Source of the DNA: Lactarius indigo
Lineage: Eukaryota; Basidiomycota; Agaricomycetes; Russulales; Russulaceae
Reading direction: 5' to 3'
NCBI GenBank assembly: GCA_025766275.1
Contig: JAFKAC010000010.1
Span: 868,001 to 932,000 of the forward strand
Length of the DNA: 64,000 nucleotides
Under the pieces are notes generated by a model, which worked only from the letters and a program-made list of their open reading frames with translations, was not told the origin of the DNA and made no database searches. Positions within the stretch are counted from its first letter, which is position 1, and every line of letters starts with the position of its first letter. This document shows positions 46,374 through 55,995 of the stretch, piece after piece. A program made the position numbers and the translations under genes.

Positions 46374-47989
46374 CTAACAGGGGTCAGACATAAGGCAAAC
46401 GAGTCCGAAATAGAGTCCGATTTCGGACGACGCACCATTAGCTGGCACATTCCCAGCACCGCTTCCGGACGTGGCTGGACTGGCTGAGATGGACAGCCTG
46501 GAGACGTCAACACCAGTGGAGGATGTCGAAGCAGCTGTGGAAGCTGTGGTACTGAGTGTGGAAGCTATAGATGGCGAGACGGCAGATGCTGAGTTGAACA
46601 GAGGGACTGGTGGGGTATGGAGATTGAGGGTCGATGGAATGACGTCGTGGCGCATGCACAGCGCACGGAGGAGTAGTTCCAGATTGTTCTGGCCAATCTG
46701 GAGAGCTGCAAGGCGCTCTTCAAGCCTTTCTTGTCCGCGCTTAAGAGAGTCAAGTGTTGGCGTCATATCGTCGAAGACAGCTGTAAGGGAACGTTAAATT
46801 AGTTCGGATGGACTGCGGTCAATTGCGCACATGCGGCCAAATGCCTCCGGGGCGGCTGCTGTTTCCTCTCCTCCTTTGCAAGCTTCGAGCGCTCGATGGA
46901 TTTGATGATCGGGAGTGCCCAAGCTGGTGGAGGCTGGCATTGCACCTTGCGACTCCGGCAGAGCGCACATGCTATGGCCTTTGGAGCGTTGACCTGGGGC
47001 ACACACTCCTTCGCATTGGACATCTGGCATGGCCCACAGAATCCCTGGATGCCAGATTATCGCACCACCACTCGGAGAGTAAAACGGACGTACAGGGTCC
47101 GGAAGGGATTCCTTTCCCTTTCCCTTTGCCTTAGCAGATGTGCTGGCCTTGCGTTGACAGCGCTTTGCAGGGATGTCCGAGGATGGTGATACCACAACAG
47201 CCTGGGGGCGCTTGGTCACCCTTGGCTTGCGCGGTGTCGCCTCCACATCCGGATTGTCCAACATGATGATGTCGTCACCAGTCGAGTCTTCATCAGTATG
47301 GCCGGATACCTTCACCTTTGAGTTGTGTCTGGAGCGGCGCGGACCACTACTCGCTCCGGTACTAGCTGATTCGACTATTGTGTGCGATTAGATTAGCTAT
47401 GTGTCTTCAGCATATGAGCAGCGAACTCACCTTCTGCAACTTCATCGTCGTCGTCGCCTTCACCTCCGGCAGCCTCAGCGGCCGCATCTTCAGCGGCTGC
47501 GTCTTCAGCAGCCTCCTCATCCTCAAGTGTGGGCTCTCCAGGGAGCCACCACTCGACCATGTCCGGTACCTCACTAGCAAGGCGCCGGACGTCAGCCAAG
47601 GAGAGCACTGGGTTGAACCCAGGGTTTGCACTTGAGAACGCCTTGCAGGCCTCACGGATCACATCGATGCTGAACCTGTCCAGCTCCATGTCACCATTAC
47701 CAACACGCACACTCTCCTCTCCAACCATGCGCAGCAGTGGATGCATGCGAGGGACACGGGCACCCTCCTTCTCAAAGACGTCAAAGACCTCGTCCTATGA
47801 CACTCAGTGAGTGAGCCGTGATACACATTCGGACGGACCACGCACCAACTCATTTTCCAATGCCTGGTTGTACCAGGAATCGTCCACAGCTTCCTTATGT
47901 TCGTCCCTATACCGGAGAGCAGTGTCTATCCTACAGGCGATCCCCAACAGCTGAGCCTCAGCAGGAGTAATAGAGTCGGACGCTGCCAT
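46374..47989 (-). CDS. KDZ cargo: protein with CxxC-type zinc-binding module and coiled coil
   Basis: Five exons: 47846-47989, 47431-47794, 47094-47374, 46831-47044 and 46374-46780. Introns of 51, 56, 49 and 50 nt all have GT-AG borders; the total of 1410 bases is in frame (469 residues). The N-terminus is helical (MAASDSITPAEAQLLGIACR; DEVFDVFEKEG). An acidic Ala/Glu/Asp stretch ends near EGDDDDEVAE, followed by a basic Lys/Arg/Ser region (STSAKAKGKGKESLPDP). Then comes a Cys module CGPCQMSNAKEC...CALCRSRKVQC, reminiscent of DNA-binding zinc modules, and a C-terminal coiled coil (LKRGQERLEERLAALQIGQN) with Ser/Thr-rich tail. Similar proteins occur in many copies in mushroom genomes; I infer a DNA-binding accessory role but have no direct evidence. 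Confidence 0.65.
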
Positions 47990-48392
47990 CGTTGTAATGT
48001 GGAGGGTGAACGTTGAACGATCAGATACTGTCTGTCACATACTCGGACACCTGACTCCGAATATTCGACGTCCGAGTTTGATGTGATTGGACCGATAAGG
48101 CATGCCCCATACGGACGCCCCACATGGACGCCGCGTCCGATCTGTCCGGACATCTAATAAAAGCATATGCCCCACATGGACACTGAGTCTATTGTGTCCG
48201 AACATCTCATAAGAGTATATGATGTCATAGATCTAGTCGCCCAGTACACAACTCCGGACATGCGGCATGCATCTATGCATACATCATAGTCTTGGGCCCA
48301 TACTTCGGACAGTCGCCAATTCCAATACTTAGTCCATGCACAGTAATATAGTCATCACCGATCCAGCGAACTATCAGCCACACCCACACAAC
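47990..48392. promoter_or_regulatory. Divergent promoter region between two KDZ cargo genes
   Basis: Separates the minus gene starting at 47989 from the plus gene starting at 48393. It is dense in CTCCGA/TCCGAG/TCCGGAC sites in both orientations (near 48040-48080, 48130-48150, 48200) and has a twice-repeated ATGCCCCACATGGAC unit (about 48100 and 48165). The shared TCCG sites suggest co-regulation of the cargo. Confidence 0.45.
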
Positions 48393-49257
48393 ATGTCATT
48401 CCCAGATGAGACTTCGGAGTCTGAGTCCAGTGTGTCCCCATATAGTAAGCATTACCCACAGTACTTACCTGAGTCATATGGCCATAGGGCATTGGGCATA
48501 CATCGGAAAGATGCCCCCACATGCGCGAAAGCTTACTGCGAAAAGTGTGCCTAGCAAGGCCACTCCCACTGCCACACCTACTCCAACTGCTACCACCCCA
48601 CCTGCTCCAGCTGTGGCTGCCACTGCAGCAGCACCATCTCTGGCTTCTGCTCTTGCTCCGGCCTTTCAAGCAAAGGTGGTGCCTCCAGTGAAATCAAAGG
48701 TCAAGCGCTCTTTCCTCTACAAAGATGCTGGTACACCTACCCCTCCTCCTGCTGTGCAAACTGCAGTGCCTGCTGCTGCTTCCACTCCGAAGGTACGTCC
48801 GAGTTCAACTCACATTATGGCATTATCACAATCTCTGAATAGGATCTGACTGATGCGATGGTGGTGGACGACGATCATCTACCTCTGCATCGTTCACAAC
48901 CTACTACATTCTTGCTCAAGTCAACGGCCTCCATCTCGGAGCCAGCACCGGACGGAAGTGATCCGGAGAGTGAGGAACACACAGTACGTACTATCGGACA
49001 CTTATCACAGTGTTCCCTCCATTACCGACCACTCATATGACATGCCCCAGCTGGCTTCAACCTCCAAGAACACCAAGGAACTCGCCCCCTCACCGGACAC
49101 TGCTCCATCCATGGTTGAGGTAACCAAGGTCCGGGAGATGGTGTCTCATCTTCGTGCACACCTCATAGAGCGTCAAATAGCCCTTCACGACGGTCTGGAA
49201 GCTGAGAAAGCGTTTACAGATAAGCTGGATGAGTTCATGGCCAGTCTTCCAGAGTAG
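48393..49257 (+). CDS. KDZ cargo: Ala/Pro/Thr-rich protein with C-terminal coiled coil
   Basis: Four exons: 48393-48444, 48488-48792, 48843-48983 and 49051-49257. Introns are 43, 50 and 67 nt, all GT-AG and phase-consistent; about 234 residues. Residues 1-17 are acidic/Ser-rich (MSFPDETSESESSVSPY). Next come a basic segment, a long Ala/Pro/Thr low-complexity stretch and the basic KSKVKRSFLYKDAG. Exon 3 is acidic (MVVDDDHLPL). Exon 4 forms a heptad-type coiled coil (VREMVSHLRAHLIERQIALH...EAEKAFTDKLDEFMASLPE). No known domain. The strong splice logic supports a real gene; a structural or protein-interaction role in the transposon is only a guess. Confidence 0.6.
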
Positions 49258-49388
49258 TAAAGTTCATAGCTGTAGTCTACCTTGTGAATCTACTGTTCCT
49301 CCTCAGGTTTTGGTCACTTCTGTTGGGGTGATTGCAGCATATGATGTGACCATATTCAATCAGATGATATTTACATACCATATAGAGC

Positions 49389-49905
49389 GTCTAGAGATCA
49401 TTGACCGATTGGCCACAGCACGCATATTCGGACATGACTCAGAGTCATGTGTCCGAAGGGCGTTTCAGCTGGAGTCATGAAGGCAGACTGCACCTCTCTG
49501 AAATGAAGTGTGTTTTGTTTCATAACCACAAAGCAATTTGCTATGAAGAATATAGGTGTCTAGAGACCGTTCTCAGATTGACAATGGAATGTATCTTCGG
49601 ACATCGTTCGGATGTGTTGGTCCGGTGTGCATTCCGTCCGAAGTCATGAAAACAGACCGCATCTCTCCAAACTAAATTGTATTGTGTTTCAAAGCCATGA
49701 CACCAGCCTGTTAAAGTAAGTATAACATGTCTGGACACCCTTCTCAGATTGACAATTGAATGGATCTTCGGACATACTTCGGACATATTGGTCCGGTGTG
49801 CGTTCCGTCCGAAGTCGTGAAAACAGACCGCACCTCTCCAAACTAAATTGTATTATGTTTCAGAGCCATGAAACAATACACTGTGAGTATGTCACTGGTC
49901 TTTCT
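49389..49905. repeat. Three tandem ~172-bp repeats downstream of the 48393 gene
   Basis: Copies start near 49389, 49559 and 49731. Copies 2 and 3 are close (shared TTCTCAGATTGACAAT, CTTCGGACAT, TTGGTCCGGTGTGC, GTCCGAAGTC); copy 1 is more diverged. Each contains facing TTCGGAC/GTCCGAA sites, again a TCCGA palindrome. Confidence 0.8.
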
Positions 49906-50146
49906 AAGTATATCACTCCAATACACTTTGTGTTGAAACCTATCATGTTATGTGTGTCATGTCAACACACGGATTTCGGAGTCCTCATTTTCTGATCGTT
50001 CAATCCACCTACCCTGTATCAAGGTGATATCTCTGGGTCATCCTCTTGGGGACTTATGAGAGCACTATATATATGCTCAATCATGATCAGTTTGATTTCC
50101 TGAATACATTCGACTTCCATACCCTTCAACAACTTTGTCTACACCC

Positions 50147-52197
50147 ATGTCTGAACACTCTGATTCATCTGCTACTCACTCTGGCCAAGACTCCAGACCA
50201 ATGCCTCCCACTAAGGAGGGGTTTGTAATCACACCACAGGATGCAACCATTCTTAGAGGCTATATGGATGACTTTGAGCAGGCTGATACACAGATGAGAA
50301 AGAATATTCTGGAGAAGGCTATGGGGGAACTGTATCGGAGGCAGCCTGCCAACTCTGTGTTTGATAAGAAAGATGCTAGACAGGTATTGATATTCCATGC
50401 ATGCTTATAAGTCTACTGATAGATATGCTTTACAGAAAATCAGAAAGTGGTTCTACAACCACTACTCCCCTCCTCATCGTCAGGTTATCAAGTTCACTCG
50501 GAGGTGGTCTGCAAGGAATGTCTTCTACCATGAGGATAAGGCACACATCACTGTGCTTGCGGAGGAAATGTCTGGAGCTGTGCCCGGAACACAGGAATTC
50601 TTAGGTGCACTCCAGGAGGCAACCACTGAGTTATGGAAGAAGTTACCAATTGAGGAGCAGGAGCGCTTTGCAGAGACTGCTAAAGAATGGTCGGACAATG
50701 GCCCTCCGAAGGGCATTCAGGCCAAGTAAGTGAAGTCTCACCACTCCATGCATCACACTGACTCACCTTCCAGAATGGCTTCGGCTGCTATCCGTGGCTG
50801 GATAGTGAGAGACTTTCAAACCCAACTTTACAGAACATGTGGAGCTCGGTCTATAGTTCTCCTTGCATACCAGAAGGAGGATGGAACTCCGCAGGTTTCA
50901 ATGTATGTTGTTTATGTTACATTGCTGGCCAGACACTAACTGTTCTATTCACAGGGATGAGTGGAATGCTGGTGTAGATGAAGGACTTGATTTCGGAGAC
51001 TTCTGTCCTAACTGGAGGACCTCTGTGCTCTGGGATAAATGGAAGAAATATGGCAGGCAGTGCTTTGGGCTAGGTTTGGAATGCATTCATCAACATATAT
51101 GATTATCTCATAAGTGATACAGATGATGATCAGGGTGCTGAGAAGAACCATGCAAGGACACTCAAGGCCCCTGTCCAAATCACCACTGATGTGACAGGGG
51201 AACCAGAAATTCCATCCATTGTCAAGGGTGGTGGACATCAAGCCAAGGTGGTTCAAACAGCGCTTAGGGACTATTGTACTGCCCATATTAGTGAGTGGTC
51301 TCCACAATATACATTGTATTCAGTCACCTATGTGGATATGTGCATTAGGGTTCATCTCTGGCAAGCGTAATCTGACCATCCCTTGGGCAAAGCTATCCAC
51401 AGCTCCTACTGCCTGGATAGAGGAAGAGTGTTATCCACCTGGATTTCAATGGGCAGACCCATCAAAAATACGATTGGATGATGTCCATGACCTTTTGATC
51501 TACTGGAGGCAGCGGAAGGAAGATGGACTGACTCCCCTCATCTGGAACCCATCATGTGAGCTGCTTGCTGAAGCGGAGAAGACCTCCGAACATCTACCAA
51601 CTCAGAGACGGTGCCAGACTCCTTCCACCTCTAATCCAGATGAAGAAGAAGAGGACTTTGCTAGAGACTTGAACAAGATCTCTGATCATCCTAGTCTGGA
51701 GTCATCACCGCTACAAATACTGCCCTCTCTGCATGCAGTGCAGAAGGGTCCTTCCAAATCCAATACTGAACATCCAGCCAGAGTAGGAGTAGAGTCTACT
51801 GAATGTCCAGAGCCTCCATCTGTCCCACAACACTCCTGTGGGTTTGGCCATTGCTTCCATGTGCAGACTTCCACTCATCTGCTTATATAGCATACCTCCA
51901 TGGTGCACATGGCAGTAATGCTCCACCCTCTGAGACGGCACCCACTGAATTGACACAAGACCCAGGTAAGTACTGTCACAAATGCTTTTGATAGTTAGCC
52001 ATTCTATTCACACTGGAAGTAATCTAGCCAGAGGACTGTCAACCCATCAAGATACACCAGGCCAGAGGATGGCACTCCTCCAAGTTCACCATGGGAGCAC
52101 TTTAGCCTCTACATCTGGACATATGTCAGAGGACCAACCACCTCATTCTCACAGTCTGGGCAAGCGGCAGATCAAGAAGTCAGATAAAGCCAAGTAA
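50147..52197 (+). CDS. KDZ cargo: probable divergent HMG-like protein
   Basis: Multi-exon. Well-supported joins are 50147-50393, 50436-50725, 50774-50902, 50955 to about 51074, then exons from about 51115, with a GTGAGT...TTAG intron near 51291-51347. The 3' end at 52197 (GKRQIKKSDKAK) is tentative. The N-terminal half is helical: YMDDFEQADTQMRKNILEKA, RKWFYNHYSPPHRQVIKFTR, then TTELWKKLPIEEQERFAETA with AKEWSDNGPP, which has the W/P/E-x-F spacing of an HMG-box helix pair. Then AIRGWIVRDF, FCPNWRTSVLWDKWKKYGRQ, and a Ser/Pro-rich tail. KDZ elements are reported to carry divergent HMG-domain genes, so DNA bending or targeting is plausible. The HMG assignment rests on pattern and context, not on a search. 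Confidence 0.5.
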
Positions 52198-52470
52198 GAC
52201 TATCTTTCTACATCTCACACAGCATTCTGACAGTTGTGAAGGAATATGGACACTGGCAGGGGTTCACAGAGGATTGGTCCGGGCTACCTTGAGAGACAGA
52301 ATTAAACTGTACACTCTATAGCTACATATATTGGCTATCTATATCTGAACTGTGGACTGGCTACATAATATCATTTCTAATTTTCTGTCAGACTGTGATT
52401 CATATCACTCTTCCAAGTTGTCCTGCTGATAGATATGGTTGGAGCACACTACTCACACATCCAAGATTAA

Positions 52471-52860
52471 CTCTCGGATGGTGATCAATGGAACACGTCC
52501 GTGATTCTACCTCGGATGGTAATTAATAGAATACGTCCGAGATTCTACTTCGGACAGTGATCAATGAAACACGTCCGAGATTCAACCTCAGACAGTAATA
52601 AATGGAACACATCCGAGATTCTACTTCAGACAGTGATCAATGGAACACGTCCGAGATCGTACCTCGGACAGTGATCAATGGAACACGTCCGAGATTCTAC
52701 CTCGGACGGTGATCAATGGAACACGTCCGAGATTCTACCTCGGACGGTGATCAATGGATTACGTCCGAGATCGTACCTCGGACAGTGATCAATGGAATAC
52801 GTCCGAGATTGTACCTCGGACAGTGATCAATGGAATGTGTCCGAGATTCTACCTCAGACC
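52471..52860. repeat. Right subterminal array of 38-bp palindromic units
   Basis: About ten units of period 38, of form GTCCGAGATTCTACCTCGGAC plus spacer GGTGATCAATGGAACAC. It has the same period and outer palindrome arms as the left array but a different centre and spacer. Outer units are degenerate. Confidence 0.9.
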
Positions 52861-53001
52861 ATGTTTGATAACATCTCTGTGTTTACCTCTCAGATGTCAA
52901 GCACACATTCTATTTGGTACAGTGTCCGATCATGTCTCTCAGATGCAGAAGCCATAAAAAGTCACCATTGCATGATTACTACGGAGCTGTTTGTAAATCT
53001 C

Positions 53002-53145
53002 GTCCGTCCGAACCGATGTCGGCTGGCCCATGAATCTTGGAAGGAATCTTGGGCGTCGGCCGACGTCGGCTAGCCCATGACATATCTAAGACTCTCACCG
53101 TCGGTTGGCCCATGAATGATGGAAGTCACCATCAATCATTATGTG
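53002..53145 (-). repeat. Right terminal inverted repeat with three iterons
   Basis: Inverted partner of 37047-37190. Iterons on the minus strand are at 53099-53113, 53060-53079 and 53013-53032, matching the left side in order and orientation relative to the ends. CCGACGTCGG is present in the middle iteron. Confidence 0.85.
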
Positions 53146-53152
53146 AGTCCTC

Positions 53153-53440
53153 GTCATCGACAACGCCTCAATTCACAAGGTAGACGGGATTCGCGAGCTA
53201 GTTGAAGGACATGGCGCACGCCTCATCTACTTACCTGCCTATTTGCCAGACCTCAACCCAATCGAACTGGCTTTCTCCTCAATCAAGGCCTGGCTGCGTG
53301 CAAACCGCTCTCACGTCAACACAGAGCTCGAGTCCAATGACGGCAGCGTTTATAATGCGCTTTGGGAGGCCGTTCACTCCATCACACCGGATGATGCGAA
53401 GGGTTGGTACGGCCATTGTGGGTACCAGCCTACAGCTTAA
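53153..53440 (+). pseudogene. Tc1/mariner-type transposase, 3' part
   Basis: Continues the gene broken at 37046. VIDNASIHKVDGIRELVEGH carries the second catalytic Asp; YLPDLNPIELAFSSIKAWLR carries the third acidic residue (Glu in NPIE). It ends CGYQPTA-TAA at 53438-53440. Separated from its 5' half by 16.1 kb, so it cannot be expressed as a full transposase. Confidence 0.85.
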
Positions 53441-53648
53441 TTTTATTTTTTGTATCTACTGGCTTTTGTGTACGCATGCTGGTGGTCACTCAGAATATTG
53501 AATATGAAACACGTTGAATTTGAAATACTATAGCACGTATATGATGGCACGGGTGCGTCAAACCACGTGGGAAAAGCTACCGACCAACTATAGCGCTGGG
53601 GATATATGCGTTGGGGATTGGGGCCGTGGGACAGCTGACAAAGCTTCC

Positions 53649-54971
53649 TCACACCTCTTGCGACGTTGCCATGTCACCTTTTTCCTCACCCTCGTCCATC
53701 TCGCCTGACCTCACACTCATCTCTTCCCCCTCGATCTCTTCCTCCTTGATCTCCTCTGGTGTCCCCACTTCATCCACCCACGCTTGAACCACATCAACAG
53801 TACTGTCAATGGGTTGGCCATCCTCTGAGGTAGATACTCCCATCTGTTGGATGGAAGGTGAGTCGTCCGAAATCGAGTGATTGTTGCTGACTGTTTCCTC
53901 CACAAACCCGAGAGGGTACAGGATCCTATCACGGCAAAAGTCTTGGAGGCGGCGAGCGCTGCTTTGTCTCAGCCACCCAAACGTCGCAAGGAGCTCCACT
54001 GGAAGTGAGTACAGATCTACAACATCTTGTATACCCATTTCCTCTAATTCCTCGCGTAGACTGGCATGTCGTGGACCAATCGGATAATAGGTATCCATGA
54101 GTAGTAGCACGTCCACTACCAATGGCACAGTCAAAGTCCCAAGGGCATCAAGTAGGACAAGCAAGAGCGACGGGTGCACAACTTGCATAGGTACCAGCGC
54201 AATTGGCCCTGGTGTGGGCACGGCGATGGGCCCTGAGACAGGTAGGGTACTATCGTTGGGTTGAGTGGGTACTGACGGACTTGGGTAGGGCGAGATTGAA
54301 CCCGATGCCATGTCCATGGCTTGCACGGCGGGGCTCCCTCTTCGTATAGGCATTGTATCGGAGCGTGATGGGCCTGGAGCGGGTGACACAGAACGCGATG
54401 GTACGTATGTTGCCTAAACCTGTGAACTCCTTCCCAGCGTAGGCGTAATGTTGACGGACACATGCACCTCTGGCGGTGCATGTGTGGTTTGTGGCTTCTT
54501 GGTCGCTGGGTAATCAAATGGTTTCACGTTCGGCCGAGTATATTTATTTGTTTTCTTGAGCGACTGGAACTAGGTGAGTCTTGTTGCGCTTGTTTGACGA
54601 TATGTCACTCACAATGTGCTTCGCCCACAGGCTGATTTCTTCACTCGTCAACTCCTTGTGCCCACCCTTCCTGTCCTCTCCTGACTGCTCAATTGCGCAG
54701 TACGCTTTCTTTCCAGGTTTGGAGTGTGTCACACATAGGAGGTGCTGTTGCAACTCCAGTATGTGGTCCAACATATCTGTGGTTGGCTCGGGGGGAATAT
54801 CGTCTTCGCGACGATGCTTCTCCTTCCCCTTCTTGGTGCCATGCACCTTCGATGTTGTAGACGGTTGCTGGAGGGATTGCAGGTCAGTACATTGTTCTTT
54901 TCACAGTGACGCGCAATTTCTGACCATGTTCTTAATTTCCATTGACATGGCACACGTCCGCGCAGATCGCA
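53649..54971 (-). pseudogene. Agaricomycete repeated-family gene, 5' end cut by a Ty3/gypsy element
   Basis: Minus-strand exons: 54613 to about 54880 (KEKHRREDDIPPEPTTDMLD... KKAYCAI ... HKELTSEEISLWAKHI), 54420-54563 (SLKKTNKYTRPNVKPFDYPA ... TPTLGRSSQ) and 53649-54373 (Pro/Ser-rich start, hydrophobic VVHPSLLLVLLDALGTLTVP, helical DVVDLYSLPVELLATFGWLR, acidic tail). Introns are 49 and 46 nt. The combination of a CxxH-like patch, a LTxEExSLWAKHI helix and a following KPFDY is, as I recall, typical of a multi-copy uncharacterised family in mushroom genomes. Upstream exons are missing because the gypsy LTR begins at 54972; the rest may lie beyond the window. Function unknown. Confidence 0.5.
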
Positions 54972-55313
54972 TGTCACGGTTCCAACGGACCGTTCCGCGA
55001 CGAGTCGTATTGCGAGGACTTGCGTTTTAACACAAGTAGAGTATGCTGCTTGGAATGCTCGATGGCATGCAAGTGAGAAGAAGACAAATTGGATTGAAAC
55101 GAAGAGTAGACAAAGTTATGTGCTACTCTATGGCTACCTCTTTATACTCGTACAGACTGTGGGTTTTCAGGACTATTTTCTGGTATTTACGGACTGCTAA
55201 TGAGCTGGCAAAAGGACATCATACGTGGCAGAGACAGCTGGCAAGAAGGACGTTCGTTGGCAATCGATTCGACGTGGCAGACTTCATGACCGTGATGTCA
55301 CGTGGGCGTGACA
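54972..55313 (-). repeat. Ty3/gypsy 3' LTR (342 bp)
   Basis: Minus strand begins TGTCACG and ends CGTGACA, giving 7-bp inverted termini. A TATAAAG box lies on the minus strand near 55140. Flanked on the element side by a purine-rich tract. Confidence 0.8.
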
Positions 55314-55324
55314 TAGCCCCTCTT

Positions 55325-55995
55325 CTAGGCGCGATCGTCCCGATCCTCGTTATCGAGTGCGCGCGAGAAGTCGTAGTCGTGTCGAAAGATGAAATGAGTT
55401 GGGCGTTCGTACGGCGTACCTCGCCGTTGTGCGTGCAGTCGGGCGGTGACTTGTGTCGCCCGTTCATGATCTACTGCACGCCCGAGCATGGCGAGCCACG
55501 CACAATAAGTGCGAGCATGGGCATGCGTCGTAGGAACGTGACAGACTCGTCGAGTCGCGCACTTGGTGTGAGGCTGACGGCACTCGAACGTGAGATGCTG
55601 CTCGTCATCGCAGTGACTACACGCCGGTAAGCCGCGCCTATCGTGTCGTGACGCTCGTTGGTCTTCGTCGCGTACCCGATCAGCGGGTGATTCTTCTCCG
55701 TGCAGAATTGGATACTGAGTGTAGCGTGTCGCCTGTGCGGTCTGAGCGTAAGTACGAAGGGGTTGACGAGGTGGAACGGGTAGTGCGATTTCCGACCCGA
55801 TGATCGGTACGCGGTGATGGTCGAGACATCGGTCGGTGTTATTCATACGTATGGTGGCGAACGGTAGGAGTGTAGGGAGAGGATCCGATAGATAAGGCCT
55901 CAAGCGTGAAGCTGCACGCGTGTTAGCTAGGCATTGATCTATTTCATCAGCCTCGGTGCTCCACTCAGACCATGCTCGCTCGGTCTCCTTCATAC
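55325..55995 (-). CDS. C-terminal part of the gypsy pol extension, with gag-like Cys/His motif
   Basis: Continuation (after removing the copia element) of the frame ending at 62842; the codons join as GCG-CGT-ATG-AAG. About 222 residues to the stop at 55325. At about 55500-55625 it has CSHCDDEQHLTFEC followed by PHTKC, C and HAHARTYC: a Cys/His array resembling the zinc-knuckle region of some fungal gag proteins. Arg/His-rich sequence follows. Zinc-binding and nucleic-acid contact are inferred. Confidence 0.65.

Larger units (their letters stand above)
37047..53145. mobile_element. KDZ (Kyakuja-Dileera-Zisupton) DNA transposon, 16.1 kb, with cargo
   Basis: Bounded by a 7-bp direct duplication AGTCCTC (37040-37046 and 53146-53152) and about 145-bp imperfect terminal inverted repeats beginning CA. 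Excising it with one duplication restores the surrounding mariner transposase frame, which fixes the borders. Inside: subterminal 38-bp palindromic arrays at both ends, a KDZ transposase on the minus strand (38649-43248), genes at 43860-44611 (-), 46374-47989 (-), 48393-49257 (+) and 50147-52197 (+), and internal minisatellites sharing a TCCGA core. KDZ elements are known as large basidiomycete transposons that often carry TET/JBP dioxygenase and divergent HMG-domain genes; no TET/JBP gene was seen here. Confidence 0.85.

Noticed and set aside
53441..53648. 3' terminal repeat of the mariner element
   Set aside because: Searched for the complement of AACTATTCAATAACCC and nearby blocks; only a weak ATATTGAATAT resemblance, not enough to call an end.
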